A DNA stretch of 64,000 bases from Streptomyces albus subsp. albus (GTDB lineage: Bacteria > Actinomycetota > Actinomycetes > Streptomycetales > Streptomycetaceae), in NCBI RefSeq assembly GCF_000719865.1, contig NZ_JOID01000008.1:499991-563990 (forward strand). Direction: 5' to 3'. A program made the position numbers and the translations under genes. The notes below the pieces were generated by a model that saw nothing but the letters and a program-made list of their open reading frames with translations, was not told where the DNA came from and ran no database searches. This document shows positions 1 through 9,664 of the stretch, one piece after another (position 1 is the first letter of the stretch; each line of letters starts with the position of its first letter).

Positions 1-282
1 CCGCCGGCGCCCCCCGAGGAGTGGGGCCACATCGGGGAGATCATGCGGCTCTGGACCCATCTCGCCGACAGCGGCGCGGAGTGGACCCGCGGACTGATCG
101 CCCGGCTGGAGGGCGGTGCCTACGTCATGGCCGGGGAGGGCGAACGCTCGGTGGACGTCCTGCCGGAGGGAGCGGAGAACCCCTTCGCGGACCGGGACGC
201 GAACCGCGGCCGGACCCCGGGCCCGGGGACGGGCAGGGCCCGGCCCGGCCCCGTCCCGGACGGCGCCCGGGACCGGAGCTGA
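1..282 (+). CDS. C-terminal part of a hypothetical protein (cut by window edge)
   Basis: Frame 1 is open from the first base to a TGA, giving 93 residues with no start in the window. The visible part has a plausible globular start (Trp-rich, with EEWGHIGEIM and LWTHLADSG) and then a Gly/Pro/Arg-rich tail that looks disordered. Third positions are strongly G/C, as expected of real coding sequence here. I do not recognise the family. It points toward the left end of the WrbA-like gene, so the two are convergent. Confidence 0.55.
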   Translation, partial: PPAPPEEWGHIGEIMRLWTHLADSGAEWTRGLIARLEGGAYVMAGEGERSVDVLPEGAENPFADRDANRGRTPGPGTGRARPGPVPDGARDRS

Positions 283-401
283 CCGGGCCCGGTCCGTCCT
301 CGCCGTGGGCTTGGCCACCGGCCTCGCTGTCGGCTCGGCCACTGCCCGCGCAACCGGCTCGGCCGTCGGCCGTCCGCGGCGTCATCCCTCGTCGGCAGGG
401 G

Positions 402-1040
402 TCATCCCCCGTCCGCGGCCGACCCGGTCTTGATCGCCCGGGCGAACCGCACCACCCGCTCGGCCTGCACCCGCGCGGCCCGCAGCGTGGTCTCGTCCAC
501 CGGGTTCTGCCCCTGGGCGTCCACGTGCGAGGTGCCGTACGGGTTGCCGTCGGTGAACTTCGACGGATCGGTGTAGCCGGGGGCCACCACCACCCCGCCG
601 AAGTGGTAAATGGTGTTGTAGAGCGCGAGCAGGGTGGACTCCTGGCCGCCGTGCAGCGTCGCCGACGAGGTGAAGCCGCTGTAGACCTTGTCGGCCAGCT
701 TCCCCTCGGCCCACAGCCCGCCGAGACTGTCGATGAACTGCTTGAGCTGCGAGGACACATTGCCGTAGCGGGTCGGGGACCCGAAGATCACCGCATCGGC
801 CCAGAGCATGTCGTCCGGACCGGCCTCGGGGATGTCCGCCGTCGCGTCGGCGTTCGCCGCCCACGCCGGGTTGGATTCCACGGCGGCCCGGGGCGCGAGT
901 TCGGCCACTCGGAGCAGCCTCACCTCCGCTCCCGCGTTCGCCGCGGCGTTCGCCATCTCCTTGGCGACGGCGGTGTTGGTCCCGGTGGACGAGTAGTAGA
1001 TGACGGCGAGACGCACGGCACCGGAGACGGCACTGGACAT
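402..1040 (-). CDS. WrbA-like NAD(P)H:quinone oxidoreductase (flavodoxin fold)
   Basis: About 212 residues. The N-terminus [20 protein letters not shown] is a flavodoxin-type FMN phosphate loop. The central [19 protein letters not shown] matches the WrbA/flavodoxin_2 signature, and [19 protein letters not shown] is the conserved segment seen in WrbA proteins. The likely role is two-electron quinone reduction in the cytosol, protecting against redox cycling. The ATG at 1040 is preferred over an upstream in-frame start at 1088 because GAGAGGAG lies about seven bases before it. It is transcribed away from the DedA gene, from a shared intergenic region. Length fits the family (about 200 residues). 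Confidence 0.85.
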   Translation of the reverse strand: MSSAVSGAVRLAVIYYSSTGTNTAVAKEMANAAANAGAEVRLLRVAELAPRAAVESNPAWAANADATADIPEAGPDDMLWADAVIFGSPTRYGNVSSQLKQFIDSLGGLWAEGKLADKVYSGFTSSATLHGGQESTLLALYNTIYHFGGVVVAPGYTDPSKFTDGNPYGTSHVDAQGQNPVDETTLRAARVQAERVVRFARAIKTGSAADGG

Positions 1041-1198
1041 GGAACGGCTCCTCTCATGTGACGAACCCCCCTGACGAGGGGCGGACATTACCGCCTGCCC
1101 GCCGCCGCGGCACGCAAGCCCGCCCCGGCGTCACCGGCCCCGTCCGGCGGGCCGGCCACCGGGCGGGGGGCTCCGGAACCCCGCGCATTTCCGGGGCG

Positions 1199-1226
1199 TT
1201 GGTAGCTTTGGGGAGGGCTGTACAGT
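1199..1226 (+). promoter_or_regulatory. candidate promoter of the DedA gene
   Basis: TTGGTA at 1199-1204 and TACAGT at 1221-1226 are separated by 16 bases. They resemble a housekeeping actinobacterial promoter (-35 TTGAC-like, -10 TAnnnT). The gene starts 65 bases after the -10. Inferred from motif only. Confidence 0.35.
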
Positions 1227-1291
1227 CGCCCCACGAACCGCGCCCGGGCCCTTGCTCGAGCCTGCGCCCCGAACCTGGAGTCTCTACTTCC

Positions 1292-2587
1292 GTGACCACC
1301 CTCGCGCTCGGCCCCAGCTGGCTCGACCCGGACTATCTGATCCAGACCTTCGGACTGATCGGCGTGCTGGCGATCGTGTTCGCCGAGTCGGGTCTGTTCT
1401 TCGGCTTCTTCCTGCCCGGTGACTCCCTGCTCTTCACCACCGGTCTGCTGGTGGCGACGGACACGCTCAGCTACCCGCTCTGGCTGATCTGCACGCTCGT
1501 CGTGGTGTCGGCGATCCTGGGCGACCAGGTCGGCTACCTCTTCGGGCGCAAGGTCGGACCGGCCCTGTTCACGCGGCCGGACTCCCGGTTCTTCAAGCAG
1601 GAGAACGTCGAGAAGGCGCACGACTTCTTCGAGAAGTACGGCCCGAAGTCGCTGGTCCTGGCCCGCTTCGTGCCGATCGTCCGGACGTTCACCCCGATCG
1701 TCGCCGGTGTGAGCCGGATGAACTACCGCTCGTTCATCACCTTCAACGTCATCGGCGGCATGCTCTGGGGCGCCGGTGTGACGGTCCTCGGCTACTTCCT
1801 CGGCCAGATCGACTTCGTGCACGCGCACATCGAGAAGATCCTCATCCTGATCGTGCTGCTCTCGGTGCTGCCGATCATCATCGAGGTGCTCCGGGCCCGC
1901 GCGCAGTCCCGCCGGGCGGCGCCCCTCCCGGAGGAGCCGGCCCTGGCCCGTCCCGAGTCCGCGTCCGCGTCCGAGCCGCAGGACGGCCCGCAGGCGGCGT
2001 TCGGACAGCCGGCGCAGTCCGCACCCGCGTACGGCGGGCAGCCGCAGCAGCAGCCGTACGGTCAGCAGCAGTACGACCAGCAGCCGCAGCAGTACGACCA
2101 GCAGCCGCAGCAGTACGGTCAGCCGGAGCAATACGGCCGGCAGCCGTACGGCCAGGAGGGCCAGTACGGTCAGCAGGGCGGGCAGGGCCCGTACGGCGGG
2201 CAGCCGCAGCAGTACGGTCAGCAGCAGTACGGTCAGCAGCCGCAGCAGTACGGTCAGCCGGAGCAGTACGGTCGGCAGCCGTACGGCCAGGAGGGCCAGT
2301 ACGGTCAGCAGGGCGGGCAGGGCCCGTACGGCGGGCAGCAGCAGCCGTACGGCCGGCCGGACGAGTACGGTCAGCAGCCGCAGCAGTACGGGCAGCCCGA
2401 GCAGTACGGCCGGCCCGAGCAGTACGGCGGGCAGCCGCAGCCTCACCAGCAGTACGGTCAGCCGCAGCAGTACGGTCAGCAGGACCAGTACGGTCAGCAG
2501 GATCAGTACGGTCAGGAGCCCGACCAGTACGGGCAGCCGACGCGGCAGGGCAGGCCCCACCGGTACGGGCAGCCGGAACAGCCCTGA
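1292..2587 (+). CDS. DedA-family membrane protein with Gln/Tyr/Gly-rich C-terminal tail
   Basis: 431 residues from a GTG start preceded by CTGGAG. Residues 1-215 form a DedA/SNARE-associated domain: [32 protein letters not shown] and [20 protein letters not shown] are the diagnostic segments, with several hydrophobic helices. DedA proteins are inner-membrane proteins linked to lipid-carrier or phospholipid flipping and proton-motive-force maintenance. After a short Ala/Pro/Glu linker, about 200 residues consist almost entirely of QYGQ, QQPQQYG and GRPEQYG units, including a 31-residue block that occurs twice exactly. This tail is probably cytoplasmic and disordered; its function is unknown. 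The gene ends convergently with the ThrE-like gene, 17 bases away. Confidence 0.88.
   Translation: MTTLALGPSWLDPDYLIQTFGLIGVLAIVFAESGLFFGFFLPGDSLLFTTGLLVATDTLSYPLWLICTLVVVSAILGDQVGYLFGRKVGPALFTRPDSRFFKQENVEKAHDFFEKYGPKSLVLARFVPIVRTFTPIVAGVSRMNYRSFITFNVIGGMLWGAGVTVLGYFLGQIDFVHAHIEKILILIVLLSVLPIIIEVLRARAQSRRAAPLPEEPALARPESASASEPQDGPQAAFGQPAQSAPAYGGQPQQQPYGQQQYDQQPQQYDQQPQQYGQPEQYGRQPYGQEGQYGQQGGQGPYGGQPQQYGQQQYGQQPQQYGQPEQYGRQPYGQEGQYGQQGGQGPYGGQQQPYGRPDEYGQQPQQYGQPEQYGRPEQYGGQPQPHQQYGQPQQYGQQDQYGQQDQYGQEPDQYGQPTRQGRPHRYGQPEQP
2111..2338 (+). repeat. 93-bp direct repeat pair inside the DedA tail
   Basis: Positions 2111-2203 and 2246-2338 are 93-bp copies that differ at only two visible silent positions. 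They encode the same 31-residue block, beginning [10 protein letters not shown]. Shorter QYGQ-coding units fill the space between and after them, so the tail has probably grown by in-frame duplication. Confidence 0.9.
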
Positions 2588-2602
2588 CGGCCCGGGAGGC
2601 CG
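2588..2602. terminator. short hairpin between convergent genes
   Basis: CGGCC-CGGGA-GGCCG forms a 5-bp stem in the 17-base gap between the DedA and ThrE-like stops. It could serve both directions. Weak, with no T-tract. Confidence 0.35.
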
Positions 2603-2604
2603 GA

Positions 2605-4335
2605 TCAGAATCCGCGGGTGCGCTTGGCCGCCCGCCGCTCGCCCGTCTCGGCCTCCACCGTCGGCCGCTTGAGGAAGAGCCGGGCGAGCTCGCCCCCCAG
2701 GTTCACCCCGATGGCGATGGCCAGCGCCAGCGCCACGGCCTTCGTCAGCGAGCCGAGGCCGGCGTTGAGGTCGCCCTGCGCGATGCCGAGCAGACCGAAG
2801 TAGGTGGCGCTACCGGGCAGCAGCGGCCCGATGGCGGCGGTGACGTACGGCAGCGCGGAGGCGTACCGGTAGCGGGACAGCAGCTGCCCGAGGAGGCCGA
2901 CGAGCCCGGCCGCCACGGCGGTCGTCGCCACCGGCGAGATGTTCCCGACGTCGTGCATCGCGCCGTAGACGACCCAGGCGATCCCGCCGTTGAGGGTGGC
3001 CGCCAGCACGGTGGAACGTTCCTGCTGGAGCATGATGCAGAAGGCCAGCGCCAGTAGCATCGCCGCGACGATCTGCGTCACCGGCCGGTAGGCGCTGCCC
3101 AGTGACTCGTCCGGGCTGAGCTCGGCGCCCAGTTCCACGCCCACCACCAGGACCAGCAGCACCCCGGTCACGATGCCCACGATCAGATACACGACCTCCA
3201 GCAGACGGGCGGAGGCGGTGATGTAGTAGCCGGTCAGCCCGTCCTGCACCCCGGCCACCAGCGCCCGCCCCGGGATCAGCGCGAACAGCCCGCCCGTGAT
3301 CACCGCGGACGGTTTGACGTCCGCGTGCACCAGCACCAGCGTCACGCCCATCGCGGCGGGCGGCATCGCGGCCGCCACGAACTGGTAGAACTCCGGCAGC
3401 CCGCGCCCCGAGGCCAGCCAGGCCAGCCGGTCGCCGAGCATGGCCCCGGCCGCTGCCGCGAGGAAGACGAGCCAGCCGCCGCCGACGAGTATGCTCGCCG
3501 ACCCCGAGAGCAGCCCCCCGGCCAGGGTCAGCGCCCAGCCGGGGTAGGGGTGCCGGTTCCGCCGGATGTCGGCCAGCCGCCGGTACGCCTCCTCCAGCGT
3601 GATCTCGACATCGTCGGAGGTGATGTCGTCCACCAGCCGGTAGACGGCCGACAGCCGGGTGTAGTCGGTGCCCCGCCGGCGTACCGTCCGGCTGGCCGTG
3701 ACCGGGTCGTCCACCAGCGACGGCTGATAGGTGACGGAGAGCAGCGTGAAGGTCACGGTCGGCTCGCAGCGGTCGAGCCCGTAGGCGTGGGCGACGCCGA
3801 ACATCGCCGCCTCGACGTCCTCCGCGCCCTCGCCGCCCGCCAGCAGCAGCTCCCCGATCCGCAGCGAGATGTCCAGTACCCGGGGGACGGCGGGCCCCGA
3901 CTCGTCCTCGTGGCGCTCCGCCCGCTCGGGCAGCGGGCGGTCGCCCACCGGCATCCGCAGCATGGTGCGCATCCGGTCCTGCCAGGGCTGGTCCTTGGAC
4001 AGCCGGACGGCGGGTATGCCGTGCGGGGGAGTGAAGGCGGGGAAGGCACTGGGCCCGCCCCGGCCGTTCGCGTCCGGAGCCTGGGGCTGCCGGCCGCCCG
4101 GCGGCGCGAAGGCCGACCCCTCCGGCTCGGGGGGCGGCTCCGGGGCCAGACCGAGGGGGAGGGCGAACTCCGAGGTGGGGTGCTCGTCCTCCGGAGGCGG
4201 CGGCAGCGGGAGGCCGAGCGGCGGGGTGAAGGCGCTGCGCGCCTCGTCGGACTGCGGCTTGCGGTCCTCGGCCTCCTCCGCGCCCGCGCGCTCCGGCCCG
4301 GGGGCACCGCCGTGCCGCTGGGTGTCCGCCACCAC
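2605..4335 (-). CDS. ThrE-type threonine/serine exporter family protein
   Basis: 576 residues. The N-terminal about 180 residues are Pro-rich with repeated motifs (FTPPLGLPLPPPP, FALPLGLAPEPPP, FTPPHGIPAV). Next comes the ThrE/DUF1212 domain (VLDISLRIGELLLAGGEGAEDVEAAM), a partly soluble region, and about ten hydrophobic helices including LTLAGGLLSGSASILVGG. This is the usual ThrE architecture for amino-acid export at the membrane. The GTG at 4335 is chosen because GAGGAGG lies about nine bases upstream; a second GTG follows immediately. The open frame runs to 4830, but that extension has low-quality composition and overlaps ppa. The proline-rich head is longer than in Corynebacterium ThrE. 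Confidence 0.85.
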   Translation of the reverse strand: MVADTQRHGGAPGPERAGAEEAEDRKPQSDEARSAFTPPLGLPLPPPPEDEHPTSEFALPLGLAPEPPPEPEGSAFAPPGGRQPQAPDANGRGGPSAFPAFTPPHGIPAVRLSKDQPWQDRMRTMLRMPVGDRPLPERAERHEDESGPAVPRVLDISLRIGELLLAGGEGAEDVEAAMFGVAHAYGLDRCEPTVTFTLLSVTYQPSLVDDPVTASRTVRRRGTDYTRLSAVYRLVDDITSDDVEITLEEAYRRLADIRRNRHPYPGWALTLAGGLLSGSASILVGGGWLVFLAAAAGAMLGDRLAWLASGRGLPEFYQFVAAAMPPAAMGVTLVLVHADVKPSAVITGGLFALIPGRALVAGVQDGLTGYYITASARLLEVVYLIVGIVTGVLLVLVVGVELGAELSPDESLGSAYRPVTQIVAAMLLALAFCIMLQQERSTVLAATLNGGIAWVVYGAMHDVGNISPVATTAVAAGLVGLLGQLLSRYRYASALPYVTAAIGPLLPGSATYFGLLGIAQGDLNAGLGSLTKAVALALAIAIGVNLGGELARLFLKRPTVEAETGERRAAKRTRGF

Positions 4336-4367
4336 GTGCTCCGATCCTCCTCGTGGAACCCTCGTCC

Positions 4368-4394
4368 GTTCCCCGTTCCCCGTTCCCCGTTCCC
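4368..4394. repeat. 7-bp tandem repeat upstream of the ThrE-like gene
   Basis: Three complete GTTCCCC units and a partial fourth lie 33-59 bases upstream of the ThrE-like start, in the likely leader or promoter region. A slippage-prone tract of this kind could vary promoter spacing. Function unproven. Confidence 0.6.
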
Positions 4395-4492
4395 TGCGGC
4401 TCCCGGCCAGGCCCGGTCCCCCAGGCCACCATGGCGCATTCCCGGGGCACTCGCCCGGTATGTCCCGCCCACCGGGCGCCCCGGGCAGCAAG

Positions 4493-4525
4493 CGGGCGGC
4501 GCACCCCCGAGGAGTGCGCCGCCCG
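4493..4525 (-). terminator. hairpin terminator downstream of ppa
   Basis: CGGGCGGCGCAC and GTGCGCCGCCCG form a perfect 12-bp stem around a 9-base loop, 73 bases beyond the ppa stop. There is no T-tract, which is common for actinobacterial terminators. Confidence 0.7.
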
Positions 4526-4597
4526 CCCGTACCGCCGCCGCGCGGGCCGCCGCGCCGGCGGGCCCGCGGCCGGATCACTCCGGCGCGATCGTCGTGG

Positions 4598-5092
4598 TCA
4601 GTGCGCCCCTCCGGAGGCCTCCAGGCGCTTGATGGACGCCTCGACCTCGGCCTCGGCCTCGGCGCGGCCCACCCAGTTGGCGCCCTCGACCGACTTGCCC
4701 GGCTCCAGGTCCTTGTAGACCTCGAAGAAGTGCTGGATCTCCAGGCGGTCGAACTCCGAGACATGGTGGATGTCGCGCAAGTGCTCGACGCGCGGGTCCG
4801 AGGCCGGCACGCACAGCAGCTTGTCGTCACCGCCCGCCTCGTCCGTCATCCGGAACATGCCGATCGCGCGGCACTTGATGAGACAGCCGGGGAAGGTCGG
4901 CTCGTCCAGGATGACCAGGGCGTCCAGCGGGTCGCCGTCCTCGCCGAGGGTGTTCTCGACGAACCCGTAGTCGGCCGGGTAGCTCGTCGAGGTGAAGAGC
5001 CGGCGGTCCAGGCGGATACGGCCCGTCTCGTGGTCCACCTCGTACTTGTTGCGCGAACCCTTCGGGATCTCGATGGTGACGTCGAACTCCAC
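4598..5092 (-). CDS. ppa: inorganic pyrophosphatase (family I)
   Basis: 164 residues. It hydrolyses pyrophosphate to phosphate in the cytosol, pulling biosynthetic reactions forward. Signature segments are [17 protein letters not shown] at the N-terminus, [20 protein letters not shown] (the metal-binding acidic motif) and the conserved [13 protein letters not shown]. An in-frame ATG at 5107 exists, but GGAGGAG sits just after it and about seven bases before the GTG at 5092, so GTG is taken as the start; this also matches the usual N-terminus. It is divergent from the dacB-type gene, with 86 bases between them. Confidence 0.95.
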   Translation of the reverse strand: MEFDVTIEIPKGSRNKYEVDHETGRIRLDRRLFTSTSYPADYGFVENTLGEDGDPLDALVILDEPTFPGCLIKCRAIGMFRMTDEAGGDDKLLCVPASDPRVEHLRDIHHVSEFDRLEIQHFFEVYKDLEPGKSVEGANWVGRAEAEAEVEASIKRLEASGGAH

Positions 5093-5178
5093 GGGTGGCT
5101 CCTCCATGATCAGGCCATAATTCTGATGGTTAAGTGTCCCTCACGCGGGGGCGTGGGTGCGAAAGGGGCTGGTCCGAA

Positions 5179-6675
5179 GTGCCCGAGGCCGGATGGTGGC
5201 GGTTCAGGTGGCCCGTCGGCGGGTGGTTGGCCCTTCCGCCGTGGCACCTGGCGGCGGGTTCCGCCGTACTCGGGCTCGTCATGGCGGCCGGAGCGGTGAC
5301 CGCGGCCGGCCCATGGGACTCCGGACAGCGTACGGCCGAGCGGGCCCGCGCGGCCCACTGGAACGGCGAGGGTGGCGAGCGTCACGATGGCCGGTCACCT
5401 GGGACGTCGGCCACGGACGGGACCGCGCCCGCGGCCACCGCCGTCCTCGCCGCCCTCGGCGGCGCCGCCGGCTCGTCGGGAGCCGCCCCGCCGCCCACCG
5501 CGACGGGCCTGGAGGACGCCCTCACCCCGCTGCTGGACGACCCGGCGCTGGGCCCGCTGAGCAGCACCGCCGTGGCCGACGCCGCGACCGGCGAACTGCT
5601 CCACGGCAGCCGGGCGGAGACCGCGGCCGTGCCCGCCTCCACGATCAAGATCGCGACGGCGGTGGCCGCCCTCACCGCGCTCGGCCCCGACCACCGGCTG
5701 ACCACCGAGGTCGTCACCGGCTCCGGCGAGGGCGAGATCGTGCTCGTCGGCGGCGGCGACCCGACCCTCACCGCCCGCGGCTCCCGGCAGCCCGGCAACC
5801 CCGCCGGCCTGCGCGACCTGGCCGACCGCACCGCGAGCGCCCTCAAGAAGGACGGCGTGAAGAAGGCCGCCCTGGCGTACGACACCTCGCGCTGGTCCGG
5901 CCCCACCCGGCACCCCATAGGGCCCAACGACAACATCGCCCCGGTCGTCCCGCTGAGCACCGACGCGGGCCGCCTCGACGACAGCCACCGCGGCCCCGCG
6001 CCCCGCTCCGCCGACCCCGCCGCCGACGCCGCCGAGACCTTCGCCGACCTGCTGCGCGACCGCGGCGTCAAGATCAAGGGGAAGCCGCGCCACGCCAAGG
6101 CCGGAAAGGACACCGAGCGGGTCGCCGCCGTCCGCTCCATGCCCGTCTCCGCCCTCGTCGAACGAGCCCTGACCAACAGCGACAACGACATCGCCGAGGC
6201 CCTCGCCAGGGAGACGGCCGTCGCCGACGGCGAACCGGCGAGCTTCACCGGCGCCGGCAAGGCCGTACGGGCCCGCCTCGCCGGGCTCGGCCTGCCGCTG
6301 AAGGGCGCCCGGTTCGCCGACGGCAGCGGCCTCGACCGGGACGACAAGATCTCCGCGGCCCTCCTCGCCCAGCTGCTGGTCCGGGCCACCGACCCCGAGC
6401 GCCCCGAGCTCCGCCCGGTCCTCACCGGACTGCCCGTGGCCGGATTCAGCGGCACCCTCCGCAGCCGCTACGCGGACGCCTCGGCGGGCACCGGCATGGT
6501 CCGCGCCAAGACCGGCACGCTCACGGGGGTGAACGCCCTGGCCGGAACGGTCGTCGATGCCGACGGCCGGCTGCTGGCCTTCGCGTTCCTCACCAACGGC
6601 AGCGGCGACGCCCACGGAGCCCAGGCGGCCCTTGACCGCATGGCCTCGGCCCTGGCCAACTGCGGCTGCCGCTGA
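5179..6675 (+). CDS. D-alanyl-D-alanine carboxypeptidase/endopeptidase, PBP4 (S13) family
   Basis: 498 residues from GTG, with GAAAGGGG upstream. An N-terminal hydrophobic segment (about residues 22-41) serves as signal or anchor, followed by an Ala/Gly/Thr-rich linker and the penicillin-binding domain. Active-site motifs are all present: STIK (about 154-157, nucleophile Ser), SDN (about 334-336) and KTG (about 444-446). The enzyme trims peptidoglycan stem peptides or cleaves D-Ala-mDAP cross-links outside the membrane. It sits divergently next to ppa, an arrangement I recall from Streptomyces chromosomes. Often annotated dacB; I leave the symbol blank because carboxypeptidase versus endopeptidase activity cannot be read from sequence. 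Confidence 0.92.
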   Translation: MPEAGWWRFRWPVGGWLALPPWHLAAGSAVLGLVMAAGAVTAAGPWDSGQRTAERARAAHWNGEGGERHDGRSPGTSATDGTAPAATAVLAALGGAAGSSGAAPPPTATGLEDALTPLLDDPALGPLSSTAVADAATGELLHGSRAETAAVPASTIKIATAVAALTALGPDHRLTTEVVTGSGEGEIVLVGGGDPTLTARGSRQPGNPAGLRDLADRTASALKKDGVKKAALAYDTSRWSGPTRHPIGPNDNIAPVVPLSTDAGRLDDSHRGPAPRSADPAADAAETFADLLRDRGVKIKGKPRHAKAGKDTERVAAVRSMPVSALVERALTNSDNDIAEALARETAVADGEPASFTGAGKAVRARLAGLGLPLKGARFADGSGLDRDDKISAALLAQLLVRATDPERPELRPVLTGLPVAGFSGTLRSRYADASAGTGMVRAKTGTLTGVNALAGTVVDADGRLLAFAFLTNGSGDAHGAQAALDRMASALANCGCR

Positions 6676-6991
6676 CCGCCCGCGGGCACGAGCGGGCCCG
6701 CCTCCGCACCGGCCGCCGCGCGCACGACGGCGGCTGCTGCCCGCGGTGGACGCGGCGGGAGGGCCGCGCCGGAGCCGCAGGCGCCGCTCGGCTCCGCCGC
6801 CGGCGACCGTCCCGCCCCGGCCGTCGCCCCGCGGCGGCGCCCGGGCGACCGTCCGTCCGGCTCCCGCCGCGGAGGGGCGGCCGCCCAGCACGCCACCGCT
6901 CCGGAGCCGTGACCGGGGCGTCCGCCCCGCCCGGCCACGCCCCCGCCATGGACTTCTCCCGCTCTCTCCGCATGCCACGTACGGTGAAGTC
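6676..6991. other. 316-bp intergenic region
   Basis: GC-rich spacer between two co-directional genes. A weak hairpin (GCCCGC at 6678-6683 with GCGGGC at 6692-6697) follows the carboxypeptidase stop. A possible leaderless promoter lies at the far end. Long frames through it have Arg/Pro-rich translations typical of non-coding GC-rich DNA. No other feature seen. Confidence 0.6.
6980..6991 (+). promoter_or_regulatory. candidate leaderless -10 for the DUF2342 gene
   Basis: TACGGT (TAnnnT) ends six bases before the ATG at 6992. That is the spacing expected if transcription starts at or next to the start codon. No ribosome-binding site is obvious. No good -35 seen. Confidence 0.45.
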
Positions 6992-8131
6992 ATGACGAGT
7001 TTCGGCGGTGCCCAGATGGTCGACTGGAATCTCGCGGTCGCGACCGCGACCCGGCTGGTACGGCCGGGCCCCGAGGTGAGCCGTGACGAGGCGCGCGCGG
7101 TGGTGTCCGAGCTGCGCCGGCACGCCGGGTCCTCCGAGGAACACGTGCGCGCCTTCACCCGGATGGCGGCCCCGCCCGCCGACGGCACGGCGCCCGGCCC
7201 CGGCGGCGGCACCCCCGTCCTCGTCATCGACCGGCCGGGCTGGATCCGGGCCAATGTCGCCGGTTTCCGCGAGCTGCTGAAGCCCCTGCTGGAGAAGGTC
7301 GAGGGCCGCCGCGCCGCCCGTCCCGGCGGGGCCGTGCTCAGCGCCGTGGGCTCCAAGGTGACCGGCATGGAGCTGGGCGCCCTGCTCTCCTTCCTCGCCT
7401 CCCGCGTCCTCGGCCAGTACGAGACCTTCGCCCCGCCCGGCCGCGACCTGCCCGCCGGGGCGAACGGCGGCCGGCTGCTGCTGGTGGCCCCGAACATCGT
7501 CCACGTCGAACGCGAACTCGACGTCGAGCCGCACGACTTCCGGCTCTGGGTCTGCCTGCACGAGGAAACCCACCGCACCCAGTTCTCGGCCGTCCCCTGG
7601 CTCAGCGACCACATCGAGGGCGAGATCCAGACCTTCCTCGCCGAGACCGACATCGACCCCGGCACCCTCCTGGAACGCGTCCGCGAGGCCGCCCAGTCCC
7701 TCGCCGGCGGCCGGCAGGAGGGCGAGGGCGACGGCGGCCGCAGCTTCGTCGAACTGGTGCAGACCCCCGCCCAGCGGGAGGTCCTGAACCGCATCACGGC
7801 CGTGATGTCCCTGCTGGAGGGCCACGCCGACTACGTCATGGACGGAGTGGGCCCGGACGTCGTCCCGTCCGTGGCCGAGATCCGCGAGAAGTTCCAGCAG
7901 CGCCGGGCGAGCGGCGCGGGCCGGCTCGACCAGGCCCTGCGCAAGCTCCTCGGCCTCGACGCCAAGCTCCGCCAGTACCGCGACGGCGAGCGCTTCGTCC
8001 GGGCCGTGGTGAACGAGGTCGGCATGGACGGCTTCAACCGGGTGTGGACCTCGCCCAACACGCTGCCGACCAAGGCGGAGATCGCCGCACCGGCCGAGTG
8101 GGTGGCCCGGGTGCACCGCAAGGAAAGCTGA
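6992..8131 (+). CDS. zinc-dependent metalloprotease-like protein (DUF2342 / F420-associated family)
   Basis: 379 residues. The segment [11 protein letters not shown] carries an HExxH motif (about residues 190-194), the zincin zinc site. It lies within the conserved DUF2342 arrangement beginning [13 protein letters not shown] and containing [24 protein letters not shown]. Members are widespread in actinobacteria and are sometimes labelled coenzyme F420 biosynthesis-associated; no substrate is established as far as I know. It lies directly upstream of tilS and hpt with a 299-bp gap, a conserved neighbourhood. No signal peptide, so probably cytosolic. Family assignment is strong, function is not. 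Confidence 0.85.
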   Translation: MTSFGGAQMVDWNLAVATATRLVRPGPEVSRDEARAVVSELRRHAGSSEEHVRAFTRMAAPPADGTAPGPGGGTPVLVIDRPGWIRANVAGFRELLKPLLEKVEGRRAARPGGAVLSAVGSKVTGMELGALLSFLASRVLGQYETFAPPGRDLPAGANGGRLLLVAPNIVHVERELDVEPHDFRLWVCLHEETHRTQFSAVPWLSDHIEGEIQTFLAETDIDPGTLLERVREAAQSLAGGRQEGEGDGGRSFVELVQTPAQREVLNRITAVMSLLEGHADYVMDGVGPDVVPSVAEIREKFQQRRASGAGRLDQALRKLLGLDAKLRQYRDGERFVRAVVNEVGMDGFNRVWTSPNTLPTKAEIAAPAEWVARVHRKES

Positions 8132-8430
8132 CCCACCGCGGCCATCGGCTCACCGGCCCGCCGCGGCCCCGCCGGCGAGCCGGTGCCGCGCGCCACGGAC
8201 GGGGGCCGCGGGACCGGGGCCGCGGGGCCGGGGCCGAATGGAAGTCCTGCAGATCACCCGTCCGAGGGACCGTGGGGCCGGGGAAGGCGTGCGATGCTCG
8301 GGTAATGGCTCGCCTCTGTCACCATCGACGCACACAGTGTGACGGAAGGCCGAGTGCCGAAGGGCGGTTTCCCGCCCCCGGCCCGCACGGCCCCCGAGAC
8401 TTCTCCCCCCTGACAGGAAGGGAACCGGAC

Positions 8431-9591
8431 ATGGGTCCCCATCCAGCGGTCGCGGCGATACGCCTGGCGGTCCGCCGCACGCTCCACGACCTCCTCGCCG
8501 AGCTCGCCGCCGCCGGCGCGCTCCCCTACTCCTCCTCCGCCGTCTCCCCTTCCGCCGTCTCCGCCTCTTCCGCATCGCCTGCCGTCCCGCCCGCCGGACG
8601 TCCCGAGCCGTCCGGCCGCCCGGCTCCCGTCGTCCCCGACGCCCCACTGGTGCTCGCTGCCTGCAGCGGGGGCGCCGACTCCGTCGCGCTCGCCTCCGCG
8701 CTGGCCTTCGAGGCCCCCAAGCTGGGCATCCGCGCCGGCGGCGTCACCGTCGACCACCGCCTCCAGCCCGGCTCCGGGAAGCGCGCCGATGAGGTGGCCG
8801 CGCGCCTGCGCGAGCTCGGGCTCGACCCCGTCGAGACGGTCGCGGTCGACGTCGGCCGGTCCGGCGGGCCCGAGGCCGCCGCCCGCGACGCCCGCTACGC
8901 CGCCCTCGACGCCGTGGCGGACCGGTACGGCGCCCGCGCCGTCCTGCTCGGCCACACCCGCGACGACCAGGCGGAGACCGTCCTCCTCGGGCTCGCCCGC
9001 GGCTCCGGCATCCGCTCGCTCTCCGGCATGGCCGCCGTCTCCGGCAGGGACGGCCGCTACCGGCGCCCGTTCCTCCGGCTCGACCGGCAGACGGCGCGCA
9101 CGGCCTGCCTCGCCCAGTCGCTGCCCGTCTGGGACGACCCGCACAACAGCGACCCCTCCTACACCCGCTCCCGGCTGCGTCACGAAGGGCTGCCCGCCCT
9201 GGAGAAGTCCCTGGGCAAGGGAGTGATCGAGGCCCTCGCCCGGACCGCCCAGCTCTCCCGTGACGACGCCGATGCCCTCGACGTCTGGGCGGACGACGCC
9301 GAACGCTCCGTCCGGTCCGGCCCGGCCGGCCCCGGGACCGGGGTCGGCCTGGACGCCGCCAAGCTCGCCGCGCTGCCGCCCGCCATCCGCCGCCGGGTGC
9401 TGCGCCGTGCGGCCATCGCGGCCGGTTCGCCCGGGGGTTCGCTCTTCGCCCGGCACATCGAGGAGATGGACCGGCTGGTCACCGACTGGCACGGCCAGGG
9501 CGCCCTCAACCTCCCCGGGCGCGTGGAGGTCCGCCGTCGGTGTGGCAATCTGGTCATCGGGCGGCGGGACGAGACCGCCGCCGAGCACTGA
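8431..9591 (+). CDS. tilS: tRNA(Ile)-lysidine synthetase
   Basis: 386 residues. It attaches lysine to C34 of the CAU-anticodon tRNA-Ile so that it reads AUA. The PP-loop ATP pyrophosphatase motif SGGADS lies at about residues 79-84 ([14 protein letters not shown]). [20 protein letters not shown] and the [20 protein letters not shown] segment are also typical. Residues 30-70 are a Ser/Pro/Ala-rich insertion before the PP-loop. The ATG at 8431 has GGAAGGGA upstream. It lies 73 bases before hpt, the usual tilS-hpt-ftsH order. In the 299-bp gap before it, a small palindrome CACACAGTGTG (8331-8341) is of unknown meaning. Confidence 0.93.
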   Translation: MGPHPAVAAIRLAVRRTLHDLLAELAAAGALPYSSSAVSPSAVSASSASPAVPPAGRPEPSGRPAPVVPDAPLVLAACSGGADSVALASALAFEAPKLGIRAGGVTVDHRLQPGSGKRADEVAARLRELGLDPVETVAVDVGRSGGPEAAARDARYAALDAVADRYGARAVLLGHTRDDQAETVLLGLARGSGIRSLSGMAAVSGRDGRYRRPFLRLDRQTARTACLAQSLPVWDDPHNSDPSYTRSRLRHEGLPALEKSLGKGVIEALARTAQLSRDDADALDVWADDAERSVRSGPAGPGTGVGLDAAKLAALPPAIRRRVLRRAAIAAGSPGGSLFARHIEEMDRLVTDWHGQGALNLPGRVEVRRRCGNLVIGRRDETAAEH

Positions 9592-9664
9592 GCCGCCTCC
9601 CGACGCGTCCCTCCGGCCATCGCCGGGAACGAGCGCTGCCGGGACCGGGCCGTAACGACCGAGA

